In this document: one piece after another, positions 25,302 to 38,880 of the stretch
How positions within the stretch are numbered: position 1 is the first letter of the stretch
Layout: each line of letters opens with the position of its first letter
Assembly (NCBI GenBank): GCA_032871835.1
Contig: CM065297.1
Location: forward strand, 1,242,501-1,306,500
Reading direction: 5' to 3'
DNA from: Dipteronia dyeriana
Lineage: Eukaryota > Streptophyta > Magnoliopsida > Sapindales > Sapindaceae
Length of the DNA stretch: 64,000 bases
Notes under the pieces: model-generated
Database searches by the model: none
Told to the model about the DNA's origin: nothing
What the model saw: only the letters and a program-made list of their open reading frames with translations
Position numbers and translations under genes: made by a program

Positions 25302-27804
25302 TTGGTTTCACAATTTTCTAGCTTTGGTTTCCAATTGGTTGAAATGGTCGTCAAGACGTCAAAAGGTCCGTCCCAATTAAAGAAACATGGAGATGTCACG
25401 GATTCCGATGTTGAATCTCATCGAGAGGTTCAAATCCGATATTCTGTTGAGGAACCCTCTTTTATTGACAGTGGGGTTAGCACTGTTTCAGTAAACAGCT
25501 TAAAATCTTATCGGACATACTTCAGGCTATCTCCGCGCATCGAACCGTTGTTTCCCAAAATTCGGGCCACATGGAATCCACCTAGTGGATATGTGGCGAT
25601 TTATGGTTTTATGCTGAGTTGTGGGATTGGTCTTCCCCTTCTTCATTTCATTGCCCATTACCTGAGTTCCGTCAAGTGTGCGCCGATGTAGCTTACCCCT
25701 AACGTGTTTCGCAATTTGTTGGATCTCTATTGCCTTTGGTGAGATCAAATTTTTTGTGCTCCTTCCATTAATGAAATAAAACATTGTTTCATCCTTCGTC
25801 GACCTGTTAATGAACCGGGTTCTTACTACTTAGCTTATCCTCAACCTTCCAGATGCATGCCAATTGGAGAGGATAGAAGAAAGTAGATGGCATACTTGAC
25901 CTTCCGAGCGAAGAGGAAGAGAAAAAGAAAAATGGCATTATATGGGGCATGGCCAGTTCCAACAAATTTTGAAAAGAGAGTTGGTTCTTCGTTGGTAGTG
26001 AGTGGGGTAGAAACCCCTCGGGTGGTTCGTTCAACGAAGAGTTTTCAGTTCCCCGCCACTTCTGTGATGCTAGTTAGTGTCCTTACTTTTAACTTTGCTT
26101 TGTATTTGGTAGAATCTTACTTGATAACTATATATATATATATATATATATATGTCTGTGTGTGTGTGTGTGTGTGTGTTATGAAGTCATTTATAATAAT
26201 TTATGTTTATGTAGTTACTTACAAAGATCCGCCCAAGCTAACTCCTGACGAAGTGAATCAGATTTTCCAAACAGTTAAGACAAAAATGCATGTTCGAAAT
26301 TACAAGACGCTGGTGACCGAAGAGAAGTTGAAATCCTATAGGCTTCTTCCAGGACTCTTGAATAACCGAAAACATCGTAAGTGTTTTCTTCGTAATTCAA
26401 TTATAAACCGTTTTTAGGAAGACATCTGACCCTTTGTTTGCTTCTAGCAGTTACTGAATCAGATCTGATATGTGGTAAGGCTGCAAGGGCACTGAAAACT
26501 GTTCAACTTTCCAGTTATCATGACGAAGAGGAAAATGTAAAACAAGGGAATGCTCGTCTTGGTGATCCGGATTCCCATATCTCTGCTTCGGGTGTTGCTG
26601 CCACTGGGTCAGGTACTAGGCCAGGTGTTGGGTCAGGACCACGAAAATAAAAATATTTTGGTTCTTCCATTAAAAGAAAAAGGAGATTTCTTGTCTCGCC
26701 TTAGATTTCCAAAAGCTCCACAGAAATTGAATATCCCTTTATCCTCGAGAGGAAATGATAGCGAGCGAACCGATGACGATCCTCCTAGTAGAGTTATTCC
26801 AAATGCTTTTGGCTTGGTTCCGGAGTTTATGCTCGAGAGTGTCTGTACGGATGCTTCTTCCGCTAAAGTTCAAAAGACTGTTTCCTCTGACCCTTCTGAA
26901 AATCTTCAGGTTCCTGAAGCAGTTTGCCCTTCAACCGTCTTTTCTGGTTTCTTTACAGAAGAAGGATCTCGTATGTCTGCACCTACTAGAAGGGATAATT
27001 TGTCAGACTCGGACCCTTTGGACCCTTCATTTGCACTAAAACTGGATTTAGCAGGCGTTTTAACTTTCGACCCATCGAAGGACTATGAAGCTTTTAAGGT
27101 GACTGACATAGTTAAACATGGTCGACAAGGTCTTCACTTTCTCTCCATGGTATTCTTTGTAACCTTGTCTTGTCTATGTTTTTCCATATAGCTTTCGATA
27201 TACTATTTATATTTATATCACGACTATTTTTTCAACAGCTTTTAAGGAAGTGCGATTCTGTCGTAACGGAGAAAGATGGGCTCATCATCCAAGTGGCTAG
27301 GATGACAGAGGAGAATTCAAAACTCTTGACTGAAAATTCAAAACTCATGACCAGGATTTCTAGTTTGACTAGCAAAGAAACAAACTTGTTAAAGAGAAAA
27401 AAATGTGTGAAGTGACTGAGCGACGAGTTGTTAAGTTGGAGAAAGAGAAGAGAATCCTTGAACTTCGCCTCGAAGAGTTTAAGTCAGACTTTGAGTCTGA
27501 TCGAGATGAAATCGGAATTCGGGCGATTGATCTTTTCAAGCATTTGTCTACCTTTGATGCATATAATCATAAAGAGTTTGCAAGAGGGGTTGATGCTTGC
27601 AAGGACCTTGTTCGGGCTTTAGACTATCCAAATGTTACCGAAAAGATCGATGAGTCTATGAAGGATAACCTTAAGAAAATAGAGGATGACATGAAAACTC
27701 AAGTTCGTCAGTGGGAGATGGATCGAAAGAACATACAGCTGCCTCTGTTAGCTATGTATATTGATTTAGATGCTCGGTCTGATTGTACTTTCGGGACTTT
27801 ATGA
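25302..27804 (+). pseudogene. Antisense accessory ORF of Tat-type gypsy element 1 (decayed)
   Basis: The plus strand carries a chain of coding pieces. The first (about 25302-26100, one frame, stops at 25689, 25737 and 25884) has RIEPLFPKIRATWNPPSGYV, GLPLLHFIAHYLSSVKCAPM and LTPNVFRNLLDL. This fits the plant transposon-associated domain of the PF04195 kind (ends pressed as P-hPF..L.LAP.QLTPNaWR). Further pieces at 26222-26417, 26438-26650, 26550-27191, 27170-27415 and 27403-27804 encode an acidic linker and a long coiled coil (ERRVVKLEKEKRILELRLEE). Tat-lineage gypsy elements are known to carry such an accessory ORF between pol and the 3' LTR, often antisense. Here the neighbouring integrase is on the minus strand, matching that layout. 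The function of these proteins is unknown. Some gaps may be introns, such as that at 26112-26218, which contains TA and TG microsatellites. Confidence 0.65.
26128..26179. repeat. TA plus TG microsatellite
   Basis: A TA run (26128-26153) followed after a few bases by a TG run (26157-26179). It lies in a gap between coding pieces of the antisense ORF, probably in an intron or a later expansion. Confidence 0.9.
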
Positions 27805-28384
27805 CCTGGTAACATGTGGTTGGATCCTCTTATTGATTGTGGTCCTGATCCGAAGTCCGAAGAGGATGAAAGTGAGGAAGCTGAAGAAGGTGAAATAGAG
27901 GGAGAATAAGACGTAAACCATGACGAGGGAGGAAAAAACTGATGCCACCTTTTTTCAGTTGAAGTTCTTGTTCATTTGGTTCGAACTTTTGTATACCGAT
28001 CAGAGATATTTTGTATTCTGACTCTTTTTGTTTTAACTCGTGGGATCCGAATTTTAAGGGTATCAGGCTTGTTCGACATCTTGGCATGATTTCCTTTTTA
28101 ATTTAAACTTTATCTCATATTTATGATAATTCCTTTCGATATTTATTTAACTATTCTGATGGCTTTTTTGCTATTGGTTATGATCCATTTTACCTATAAC
28201 CTTTGTAAGTTAATTTTTTTTGACTAAGTAAACAACTTAATCTTTTCTTGACTACTCTAACGATTTTTTGGTTGCTGGTTATGACCCAGCTACTATAATT
28301 GTTGTAAGCTAGATATAAGCCTTTATGGCTATTTGTAATTTGATTGTTAATACAGCTCAAAGTTTGAATTTTGGTTTGAATAGA

Positions 28385-28615
28385 TACTTTATTTATGGCC
28401 TGAAGGCTAAAAGACAACGTAGTCTGAAGGCTAACACGTTGATGCCTGAATGACTTACAAAAGAACAAGTTGCTTAGGAGATATCACGTTGATGCCCGAA
28501 GGCTCAAAAGGAGATGTCGCCCGAAGGCTGACATGATTCCCAACAGTTTAAAAGACAATGTCGTCCAAAGACTGACATGTTGATGCCCGAAAGCTCAAAA
28601 AGATTTAAAATTCTC
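28385..28615. repeat. Degenerate tandem repeat array in gypsy element 3' region
   Basis: The motif GATGCCCGAAGGCTcAAAAG, or TGCCTGAAGGCTAA-type variants, recurs about seven times at irregular spacing, alternating with GaCAAnGTCGnCCgAAGGCTGACATG. It lies between the integrase relic and the antisense ORF. Tat-lineage elements are known to accumulate tandem repeats in this 3' untranslated region. Confidence 0.65.
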
Positions 28616-28689
28616 TTCTACTAGTAATAGGTCTTTAAATATTGAGTGTTCCATAGACGAGGGATGATTCCACCTCCTAGCATTGCTAG

Positions 28690-29985
28690 CTGGTAAGCTC
28701 AATGCCCTGCTATGCCGATTACCTGGTAAAGCCTTTCCCATTTATCGTCGAGTGCCCCGACTGTCTTATCTCGGGTGTTATACATCACTCTTCGTAAAAC
28801 TAGGTCATTTATCTGAAAATGCCTTTGTTGAACTTTGTTGTTTTAATGATGTGACCCTCTTCATTAGTAGATGGCCATTCGGATTTGGGCCCTATCCCTT
28901 CGGGCTTCTAACTTGTCTAGGCTGGATGATAGTAGATCAATGTTGTGGTCTTGGTGGTAAAACCTAATCCGAAGGGATGCTATTTCGGTTTCTATAGGAA
29001 TAACGGCTTCGGTACCAAACACCATTGTGAAAGATGTCTCTCCATTGGAGGTTCGTGAGGTTGTTCTGTATGCCTATAATATTTCGGGCAATACGCCTAC
29101 CCAATATCCTTTTCTGACATCCAATTTTGCTTTGATTTTGTGTTTTATTATCTTGTTTACTGCCTCGACTTGCCCGTTGGTTTGTGGGTATACCGGGGTG
29201 GCGAATAAAAAATTGATGTTCCATTCATCACAGAATTTTGAAATTACGCGTTATCGAGTTGTGTTCCGTTATCTGAGACTATAGCATTTAAGAGACCGAA
29301 ACGATAGATGATCGATTTTTTGATGAAGTTCATTGTTTTGGCTTCGGTTATTCGAACCAGTGCTTTTGCTTTGACCCACTTCGTGAAATAATCTATAGCA
29401 ACAATTACGTATTTTGCTCAACCCCTTTATTGTTGGCATTGGGCCAATGAGATCAACTCCCTATCGGTCGAATGGGTGTGCTGACACCATTGCTCGGAGC
29501 CACTCAGAAAGTTGCTTGATGTTGTCAGCTAACCTTTGGCATTTATCACAACTCATTGCCACTTTCATAGTGTCATCAAAAACTGTTGGTCAGTAGAAAC
29601 CCTGCCTCATGACTTTGTGAGCTAGACTTTGTGAACCAGTGTGGTTACCGCACACACAGTATGGATCTCTATTAGGATCCTTTCAGATTATGTTGGACAA
29701 ACACATCGTTGTAAGGCTCTTAAGAAGCCTCTACTATATAACTAGCCAGAAAGTATTGTATATTTGACTGAAAGATACCTAAGTCTCCTAGTCTCAATTT
29801 TATCTTCAGGGGTTGTTCCATCCATCAAAAAGGATCGGATCGGTGTCATCCAACTCTCCAGAAAGTATCGTATACCTGACCAAACGATACCTAAGTCTCC
29901 TAGTCTCAATTTTATCTTCGGGGGTTGTGTCATTCATCAAAAAGGAAAAAAACATTGAAGTAAGAAGTTGAAAGGAAAGTCTGAT
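28690..29985 (-). pseudogene. Integrase and linker of Tat-type gypsy element 1
   Basis: On the minus strand, 29985 to about 29740 encodes the RNase H-integrase linker (WMTPIRSFLMDGTTPEDKIE, RRLRYRSVRYTILSGEL-like), present twice because of a 112-bp tandem duplication. Then, towards 28690, come core-domain pieces (WVKAKALVRITEAKT, SDNGTQLDN) and the open stretch 29224-28964 with WNINFLF-like, TNGQVEA-like and NGETSFTMVFGTEA-like remains in shifting frames. Integrase inserts retrotransposon cDNA into chromosomes; this copy has several frameshifts and stops and cannot work. Confidence 0.7.
29746..29970. repeat. 112-bp tandem duplication
   Basis: Two copies start with CCAGAAAGTAT (29746 and 29858) and share GATACCTAAGTCTCCTAGTC and CAATTTTATCTTC-GGGGTTGT. 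They duplicate part of the integrase linker coding region. The copies differ at scattered positions, so the duplication is not recent. Confidence 0.85.
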
Positions 29986-29989
29986 CCAT

Positions 29990-31123
29990 ACCATTTCGAG
30001 AGGGCCAAATACCGGTCACAGTAATCAAGAAAGAAAAGTCGAGATAAGAGAGGTCCCAGGAAAAGAATTCAACCTCGATGAACGAGAGTGAAAGAAATCG
30101 AAGAACGGTTAGAGCCCAATTTTGTTTCAACCAAAAGATGCTAGCGGATGCAATGTTCGACCCAATGATGCTATAGTAGTCGAGCTCCGAATAGGCCATA
30201 AAGACGTCTGAAGGATTTTAATCGACAATGACAGTTCGGACAATATCCTGAATGAATTGGTATTCCGACAGTTTGGGTTTACAGAAAAAGATCTCGAATC
30301 TTTCAACACTCCCCTTAAAGCTTTCGGGGGATCTGAAATATAGTCACTTTGGACGATCAGGTTACCAGTCAGAATTGGGCAGCACCCTACTAGGTGGACG
30401 GTATTGACCGAGTTTGTAATTGTCAGCATTCCCAAATGGCCCTATAACGCATTGATGGTGAAACCCTTCCTCAACGAAATACGAGTGATTACCGCCACGT
30501 ACTGTCTAAAGGTAAAATTTTTGACTGAGTTCGATACGGGAGAAATCAAAGGCTATCAGGAAACCACCAGAAAAGCCAACCTTTCAGCATTTAATGGAAA
30601 AGAGTTAGAGGAAGTTCTTCAACTAGACAAACCATCAAAAGCTAAAAGGAAGAAACAAACAAGTAAAGAGTCTGTCAAGCGAAATAGGCTAGTTGAAAAA
30701 GCGGCTGAAACCCCAACAAAATTCACCTAGGATCCGAGGGAGCCAACGGATAAAGAGCAAGAAGGAGAAATTGAGTCAACGGAAGATGTCAGGCCGGATG
30801 AAGATAGATCCGAAAGAGTGGTCCGAGTGGGAATCCATCTAGACCTTTAGATAAAAACAGAACTTTCAGCTTTTCTGGTCGAGTTCATCGATGTCTTCGC
30901 ATAGAGCCACAAAGATATGCCGGGTATTGATCCAAGTATACTCACTCACAACCTATCATTCATATGAGATGCTCGACCAGTAACTCATAAAATAAGGTAT
31001 TTTGAGGCCGAAAGAAATGTGACTGTCAAGAAGTAAAGAAACTTAACAACCAGATCTATTCGAGAAGCTAAGTATCCAAAATGGATAGCAAATGTGGTAT
31101 TAGTAAAAAAATAAGAATAACAC
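29990..31123 (+). pseudogene. Protease and start of reverse transcriptase, gypsy element 1 (plus strand)
   Basis: The plus strand encodes a gag-protease end with VVELRIGHKDV and a retropepsin site LIDNDSSDNIL, where family members have D-x-G-S-S. It continues with GFTEKDLESFNTPLKAFGG and WPYNALMVKPFLNEIRVITA (open 30404-30730). A linker and the RT start (AFLVEFIDVFA, DMPGIDPSILTHNL, YPKWIANVVLVKK) follow, with several stops. The coding breaks at about 31131, where the copia element is inserted, and resumes at 38881. Its direction is opposite to the adjoining integrase relic. Confidence 0.7.
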
Positions 31124-31319
31124 ATGGAGGATGTGTTAGTACCAATTCCCATCCCATGGGTGTGGGCACGGTCCCAACTCCTTGGGGTGACACCTACAGA
31201 TACCTATCAGAGCAATCCTCTAAGAAGCCCCCGGGCGGATAGCCACGCTTCGTCACACGATCATGCGTTAAATTTTCCGGGGATCAGCCAGTTGCCACTG
31301 CCTTTGCTCTGATACCAAT

Positions 31320-33463
31320 TGTTGGAACCCCGTTCACCGGTCACGCAGCGGAACTAGGTTTTAAATTTTGTTATACATATCATATCTGTATATGGGACCA
31401 ATGAACTTTGGATCGTAATTATTTTTCGGAACCAATACATACAATATGTATACACAGGAAATTGTAATCAATAAAAATTAGAAGAACATACCAACGTTTG
31501 GAGGCTCCTTCACTTTACATTATGCTCCTGTCTGAACCAATTTTATCAAAGCTTGGAAGCTCCTGTCTGAACCACTCGATCTTCCTCGCTATCTCCTGGA
31601 TCTGGTAACTGCGTGTGGGCGCGTCACGGTCTCAGGAACTTGAATGGAGGATATAGATAAATACTTGAAGAAACTTTTTCTTCTCAATTTGGTGTATTGA
31701 TTTCATACACACATAAATTGCATCTCATGCAAAACATATATTGACAGATGTGGTTCCGTATCTCTAAAAATATTATATATCAAATATATATAATGTCATG
31801 CATATAAAATATATTTATGTCGCCAGCACCAAATTTTTTCATAAAACAATTTCATGCATCCGCATACAAAAAATATACATCTCTTCATCCCTCTTATGCT
31901 TCCTCTTTGTATATATATTTCACACTTTTATAATTGCAACTGCTTCACGTTGTTGTACCCTTTTTTTTTATAAAGTCAACGCCCATTATATATATATATA
32001 TATATATATTATATACTTGTTTGTATCATATACAAATATTTATATATGTGCACACACCAATTTGCATCCAATGTAATATCTCGTGTTATAATTGATATAT
32101 CTTTTAATTATCCTTTTCAAATATATCTAATATATTAAAAGTGATAATAAGTATTTTAAATTTAAACTTAAATTCAAATACTTAGATAAATGATTTAGTA
32201 AAATAAAATAATCCTATTATTTTATCTTCACCTAAATCCATATATCAACTAACACCCTCCAATTAATAGTTAATTAATAATTAATAATTATCAATATAAT
32301 TAAATAATCTAATTATTTAATTAATTTAACTATTAACATTCATTAATTAAATAATCTCATTATTCAATTAATTCCCGAATATACACGTGTCACTTTTGTA
32401 ACACAATTAATTGGACAATCCAATTAATTAACAGTGACCCTTGTTACCTAAATCGATCGGGCTAGCAAGGGGACCTAATGGACCCACAATATTTTGAGCT
32501 CCAATAATCATCGGAATCATTAATTAAACTCTTTAATTAATATTCCTTGATTATTAACTCGGCGTTATTCCACTAAAAACCCGAAACTGCACACTCTCAA
32601 CTGTAGACGCGTTTACACAGACCGATACAACTCGGTGTCCATCGATATAGCTATTACACATGATGTAATCCTCCACAGTAGTTCAGAATTAGAGCTAGGT
32701 CATAATATCCGTTATACCCCTCTAATTACATATATTCTTTAAGCATCGTTGATTCTATAATGAACAATAAATCCTACTTCCTTACGGAATTAGGAGAACG
32801 CTCATATTGTCCAAGCCCTGAATCAACCCTTAAGGGAACTACCATCTACTTCTCACAAGAAGGAGTGGATTCCACTATTGTGTACAAACCTTTCCAGCCA
32901 CAAGCCAAATCGCAATCCCAACATACGGAGCATATTGATCTGGAACTGCATCCGACCTCACCCATGGTATATCAAAGACCACGATCTAACCTGAAGGAGT
33001 CGATAAGTCACTCAGGATTAAGATCACCCACATATAGCCATCATTAGTTGATATATATGAATCTCATCAATAAACGGATCTTGGTGAGAGATTCATATAG
33101 ATCATGGCCCAGTCCTATATGATCACATCATACAAAGTGCCTCTATTCTAATATCTCCATATGAATGATTCAGGATAGAATCACCGTACATTACGGAATG
33201 GACCGTTACTATAGATTAACCACAAATAAAGTACCCAGCTTTATTTGCTATCTATGGACTCTTTAGATTGCACATCTCTTACTGTATTCATCCGTATATG
33301 ACACTCATATACACAGTTCAAGATTACATCCGACAATCTTGGATGTTAAATTTATGCACAAGTTATGAAATAAACAGCACAACAAGAATGAATTGAACTT
33401 TTTCTTTTTATTTATTTCATAAATCCATTTACAAATTACATCTTTAGGGCATAAACCCCAACA
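31320..33463 (-). repeat. Long copia LTR
   Basis: Read on the minus strand, it starts TGTTGGGGTTTATGCCCTAA (33463) and ends GGGGTTCCAACA (31320), about 2.14 kb. It follows the polypurine tract of the polyprotein and is followed by ATTGGTATCAGAGC, complementary to the initiator methionine tRNA 3' end as is usual for copia elements. The same LTR family forms the solo LTR at 8691-10507. Confidence 0.8.
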
Positions 33464-33575
33464 ATCTCCCACTTGCACTAAAGCATGTGAGGCATATCTC
33501 GTAACCCTAGACCATCTAGGTGACCCAAAAACACTTTAGCCATAAGGTCTTCGTAAATGGATTAGCATGATTATC

Positions 33576-36500
33576 TTATGAGGCTATCTTGGTGACGATC
33601 ACATCTCCTCTCTGCACTATCTCTCTAATAAGATGATACTTTCTCTTTATATGCTTCCCTCTTTTGTGGCTTCTTGGTTCTTTGAAATTAGCCACAGCAC
33701 CACTGTTATCACAATAAAGTGTGATAGGCTTATCCAGGTCTGGAACAACTTCCATATCACTCAAGAACTTATGGAGCCAAACAGCCTCTTTAGCAGCTTC
33801 ACAAACGGCTACATATTCGGCTTCCATGGTGGAATCAGCAATGCAAGATTGCTTGATACTTCTCCACACAATGGCTCCACCACCCATGGTGAATACTGAT
33901 CCAGACGTGGATTTTCTAGAATCCCTGTCTGATTGAAAATCAGAATCCGTGTATCCTAACGGGATCAAATTCTGCCCGGAATACACTAGCATATAGTTTC
34001 TCATTCTCCAAAGATACTTGAGAATTATCTTGACAGCAACCCAATGATCCAATCCTGGGTTAGACTGGTATCTACTGACTACTCCCACTGCATAGCAGAT
34101 GTCCGGTCTCGTGTATAACATAGCATACATGAGACTACCTACTACCGATGCATAAGGTACACGTCTCATATCCTCAACTTCTTGAGGTGTCTTAGGACAT
34201 TGTTCCTTAGACAAGTGAACTCCATGCTTGGAAGGTAAATTACCTTTCTTGGATTTTTGCATCGTAAATCGTACAAGAATCTTGTCGATATATGATGCCT
34301 GAGACAGTGTTATGAGTTTGTTCTTACGATTCCTTATAAGCTGGATCCCAAGAACATAACTTGCCTCTCCCAAATCTTTCATTTGGAATTGGCTAGCCAG
34401 CCAGCCCTTTACATCAGACAATACTCCCACATCATTCCCAATGAGTAGGATATCATCTACGTATAGGACCAAGAAAACTACTTTCTTATCAATGATGCGC
34501 TTATAGACATAAGGCTCATCGACATTCTGCTCGAAGCCATAGGTTTTGATCATATCATCAAACCTGATGTTCCAAGATCTAGACGATTGCTTAAGCCCAT
34601 AGATGGACCTTTGCAGCTTACAAACCTTTTGCTCTTGATCTGGAGACACGAATCCCTCTGGTTGCATCATATAGATGCTTTCATCAAGATTGCCATTCAA
34701 GAATGCAGTCTTGACATCCGTTTGCCAAATTTCGTAATCGAAATAGGCATCAATGTATAAGAGAATCCTAATAGACTTAAACATGGCTACTGGTGAGAAG
34801 ATCTCTTCATAATCGACCCCCTCTTTCTGGTTATAACCCTTGGCCATTAGCCTTGCCTTGAAGGTCTCTACCTTCCCGTCTACTCCTTTCATTCTCTTAT
34901 AGATCCACTTACACCCTATAGGTTTTACCCCATCCAGTAAGTCTACAAGATCCCAGACTGAGTTAGAGTACATGGACTCCATCTCGAGATTCATGGCTTT
35001 AAGCCATTCCTCTTTATCAGGATCTTCCATTGCATTCTTAAATGTCAATGGATCATCAACACTATCAGCAGAGACAACACCTTGTCCCTCACAACCCTAT
35101 CACTACGTCTAGGTGGTAGTGTATCCTGATCAGGAACCATCTGACTCTCAGATGTTTGTGGAACAACAACTCTTGTTGATGAAGCACTAGTCTCACTAGG
35201 CTCCAACTCATTTAATACAATCTTTGAACGAGGTTTATGGTCACTAATGTAATTGTCCTCAAGAAACGTTGCATTTGTCGATACATATACTTTGTTATCT
35301 TCAGGACTATAGAAGTGTCCACCTCTGGTCTCGTTGGAGTATCTTACAAACAGGCAGACAACAGATTTGGAGTCTAGCTTTCCAGTTCTATTCTTCAGCA
35401 CGTGTGCTAGACACCCCCATATGTGAAAATGTCACAAACTAGCTTTACGACCATTCCACGACTCTAGAGGAGTCTTAGGAACAGATTTGGATGGCATTAC
35501 ATTCAAAATGTATGTCGCTGTTTGTAACGCATATCCCCAGAAGGAATTTGGTAATGATGAGAAACTAATCATAGATCTCACCATTTCCATTAGAATTCTA
35601 TTTCTCCTCTCCGCTACACCATTTTACTGAGGTGTACCGGGGCTGTGAGTTGGGAAACTATCCCATACTCGACCATGAAGTCTTCAAACTCTTGGTCAAG
35701 GTACTAACCTCCACGATCCGATCGTAGTGACTTGATAGTCCTACCTAATTGATTCTCAACTTCAGCTAGGAATTCTTTGAACTTTTTAAATGTTTCCGAC
35801 TTTCGTTGCATAAGGTAGACGTATCTATATCTTGAGTAGTCATCTATAAAGGTGACATAATACTCATAACCACCACTCGCTTTAACATTCATCGGTCTGT
35901 AGACGTCTGTATGTATAAGCTCTAGCGGTTCTTTAGCTCTTAGCCATTTTCCAGTTTAAGGTCTCTTAGTCATCTTACCTTCCAGACAAGATTCACAGAC
36001 AGGTAAGGTGCCAACCTTTAACTCACTTAAAGGTCCGATTTTTACTAGTTTGTCTATCCAGTCAAGGTTGATATGACCAAGCCTTAGATGCCAGAGATAC
36101 GTGCCATTATCTAGAGAAATCTTATGTCGTTTAGTTTTTGGTTTTTCAACCTTAAACATTTCGGTGTTGAGCAGTGTAGTATGTATTAACGGTCTTAACA
36201 CATAAAAATTGTTTTCATTAATTCCTGAATAAATATTCAAACCATTCTTTCCAATAATAACAGACTTATTATTAAAAGAAACAGAATATTTTTATTCTAA
36301 CAATTTAGAAACGGAAATCAAATTCAGTGTAAATTCAGGAATATAAAATACATTGTCCAACAATATATAATTATTACAAAAACGTAATCTAATTACGTCC
36401 ACTGCTCGTGCCGACACCACATCCCTTGACCCCACATGCATTGAGAAGGCTTGCTCCTCTAGCTGTGTCCAAGAATCAGTCCATTGTAAAGAAGAACAAA

Positions 36501-37346
36501 CATGGTTAGTGGCCCCCGAATCAACTATCCAGGGTGAAGAATCATCTTCTACTAAACACGACTTAAGAACAAGTAAATCATATTTACTTTTCTTGAACTT
36601 CTTCTTGCTTTGGGCTTTCTTGGGTTTGGGCTTACCCTTCACTTTCCCAGTAGACCTCTTTCTCTTATTATTATTAGAGTAGGAAGATGGTTCGGTAACA
36701 TTTGCCTCACTGGTCTTACCCTTGTTATCCTTAGTCAAGGACTCAAAGGTAGTGAGCTCATTAAGCAACCGTGTGAGATTGAACCTTAACTTGTTCATCC
36801 CGTAGTTGTTCTTAAATTGATCGAAACTCTTCGAAAGAGTCATCAGTATGATGCTCACTTGACTGGGTTCGTCAATGGCCCCACCATTGACTTCTGTCTT
36901 GTTGAAGTAGGACATCATGCTCAGGACATGTTCCCGAACTGACGTACCTTTCTTCATATGAGTGAGCATAGCGGAACGAACAACTTCATGTCGCTTTTGC
37001 TCGAAGGGCTACCCGAACATAGCTTGTAATGACTCCATGATTTCAAATGTTGAAGTCATTACTTCATGCCTTGTGACAAGCACGTCTGTTATAGAATCCA
37101 ACAGATATGTTCGGGCCTTCTCATCAGATGAGACCCATCGCTCGTATGCCTCATGAACAGTTCGTGTGGCTTGGCAGCAGGCGCTGGAGGACATTCCTCC
37201 GTAAGCACAAACTTGAAGTCTTTGGTGACCAATATTGTATTAATGTTAAGTTTCCACTTATTGTAGTTATCACCAGTTAATTTGTCGTTTGCGAGAATAT
37301 GAAGTAATGCAGAAGACAATAATGCTGAAATAAATAAAACATTCAT
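33576..37346 (-). pseudogene. Copia gag-pol polyprotein (frameshifted)
   Basis: Minus-strand domains follow the copia order. Gag is at 37346-36990 (LTGDNYNKWKLNINTILVTK). The protease WIVDSGATNHVCSS is at about 36530. A GAG-pre-integrase motif LWHLRLGHINLDWIDKL is near 36080. Integrase core pieces (YYVTFIDDYSRYRYVYLM, SLRSDRGG) lie at 35892-35704. RT and RNase H form one open 490-codon frame (35048-33576) with the YVDDILLIGND catalytic site and RNase H end EAAKEAVWLHKFLSDM. Breaks lie near 35045, 35400-35700, 35950, 36290 and 36970-37010, so the polyprotein is interrupted several times although RT-RNase H is intact. It would act in element replication only. Confidence 0.88.
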
Positions 37347-38864
37347 TCAGTCATTTATTTAAAATAAGTGCGAGTGCTTTGGCATAAATTTAAATATGAT
37401 GCATGAACATGTTTAACGAACTAGAACTGCCCTAAAACTAGTTACTATACCACGACAATCCAACATACCACAAAGAAGTGCCGCCTTAGGGTAGGTCAAG
37501 TCTTTGCATGTTGGACCGAGACATTCTCAATCAAATGATATTCTAGAATAAATCTTATTCCATATCATTCAACCATCGTTCATTCAATCAGGTTTTTAAT
37601 TAACAAACTTAATCAAAACCTTCATGAGTATAACCCACCATTTCAGATCTCACGAGCTTAACTCGAGAATATCCGCCTTAGGGTCGGTCAATCCCGAAAT
37701 ACCCTCATAAATCCTATCCGTTAGGAAGTCAACCTTGGTATTGACCTTTGTGGAAACCCTCCTTAGGGAGGATGAAAGAAAAATCGTCACGAAGCCCCAC
37801 TCAGATCTCACGGTGTTGAACTAATGATGCAGACCGCGGGATATATATGTCATATTTCCCTCTCCCACTCACTATTTTAAAATTAGGGTTTTCTATTAAC
37901 CGTTAATGCACATAGACTCTACAGGATTAAACGACTAACTTTAATCAAGTTATCTAGCGCATTAACTAATTAGAACCAAATTCTAATTAACTAATAAATT
38001 ATTAATGATTTTTAACAATTAAAAATCTAATCTATTAGTGAATAATTTAAGCCTTTGTAAACTATTTACTAGGGTTAGATTATTTTGTTAGTGTTTACCA
38101 AATTTTAACTATTAAAACTCTAACACTTTATTCGGTTCATTTATTATTAGGTAATTAATCATATTAATCATAATTACAATAAATGACCCTATTAATCTAA
38201 CTTATTAAACTCTTTAATGACTAGATTAATATTAATGAGAATTATCAAGTTTTCTAATCATTAAAAACTAATCTCATTATTCATAGCCAATTATGTACAT
38301 TACCCATTTTAATCACATTAAAAAAATCATAAAATATCAGGTTATGATGCATATATGACATATCAAATATATTTGTGTAGGCACATCTAATCTAAATGAC
38401 ATACGTATGCATGACAATGCTTTTATCATTACATAATATAAAGCATACATAAATTGACCGAGTCTTGTGGATTATTTAACCTAAAAATTGGAATCTAAAA
38501 TTACAAAAATTTCCCAAGGCATTCCTTGGTCTTCTAGTAACTTAAGATATCTTCCAGTCTCTTCAAGTCACTCTGATTCATCTCATGAATCCATCTTCGT
38601 GATTTTTCCACGTCTTCAATATAGGTTACATTTTTTTTACAATACAATAAAAAAAAATATAAACAAAAAAAAAAATAATAATAATAATACAACCCATAAA
38701 CCCTAAATCCACAGTACCATATAATTAACGATCAATCATGTTTTTGTATATTAAAAAAATATATTATACATACAAAAACATCATACAGTCAATTTAAATT
38801 GTGCCTACACAATTCATACATACAGGAGCATCGAAAATAATTCTCTGTTCCGAAAAATAAATTG
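37347..38864 (-). other. Untranslated leader of the copia element
   Basis: About 1.5 kb between the gag start and the primer-binding-like motif. It is AT-rich and has no coding region. A long leader is common in copia elements with long LTRs. Confidence 0.55.
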
Positions 38865-38880
38865 GCTCTGATACCAATAT

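Noticed and set aside
28385..28615. Repeat array considered as CRISPR-like
   Set aside because: This is a plant nuclear sequence; spacing is irregular, repeats are diverged, and it lies inside a retrotransposon 3' region.
33633..33936. Plus-strand frames opposite the copia RNase H region
   Set aside because: Antisense shadows of the intact RT-RNase H frame.
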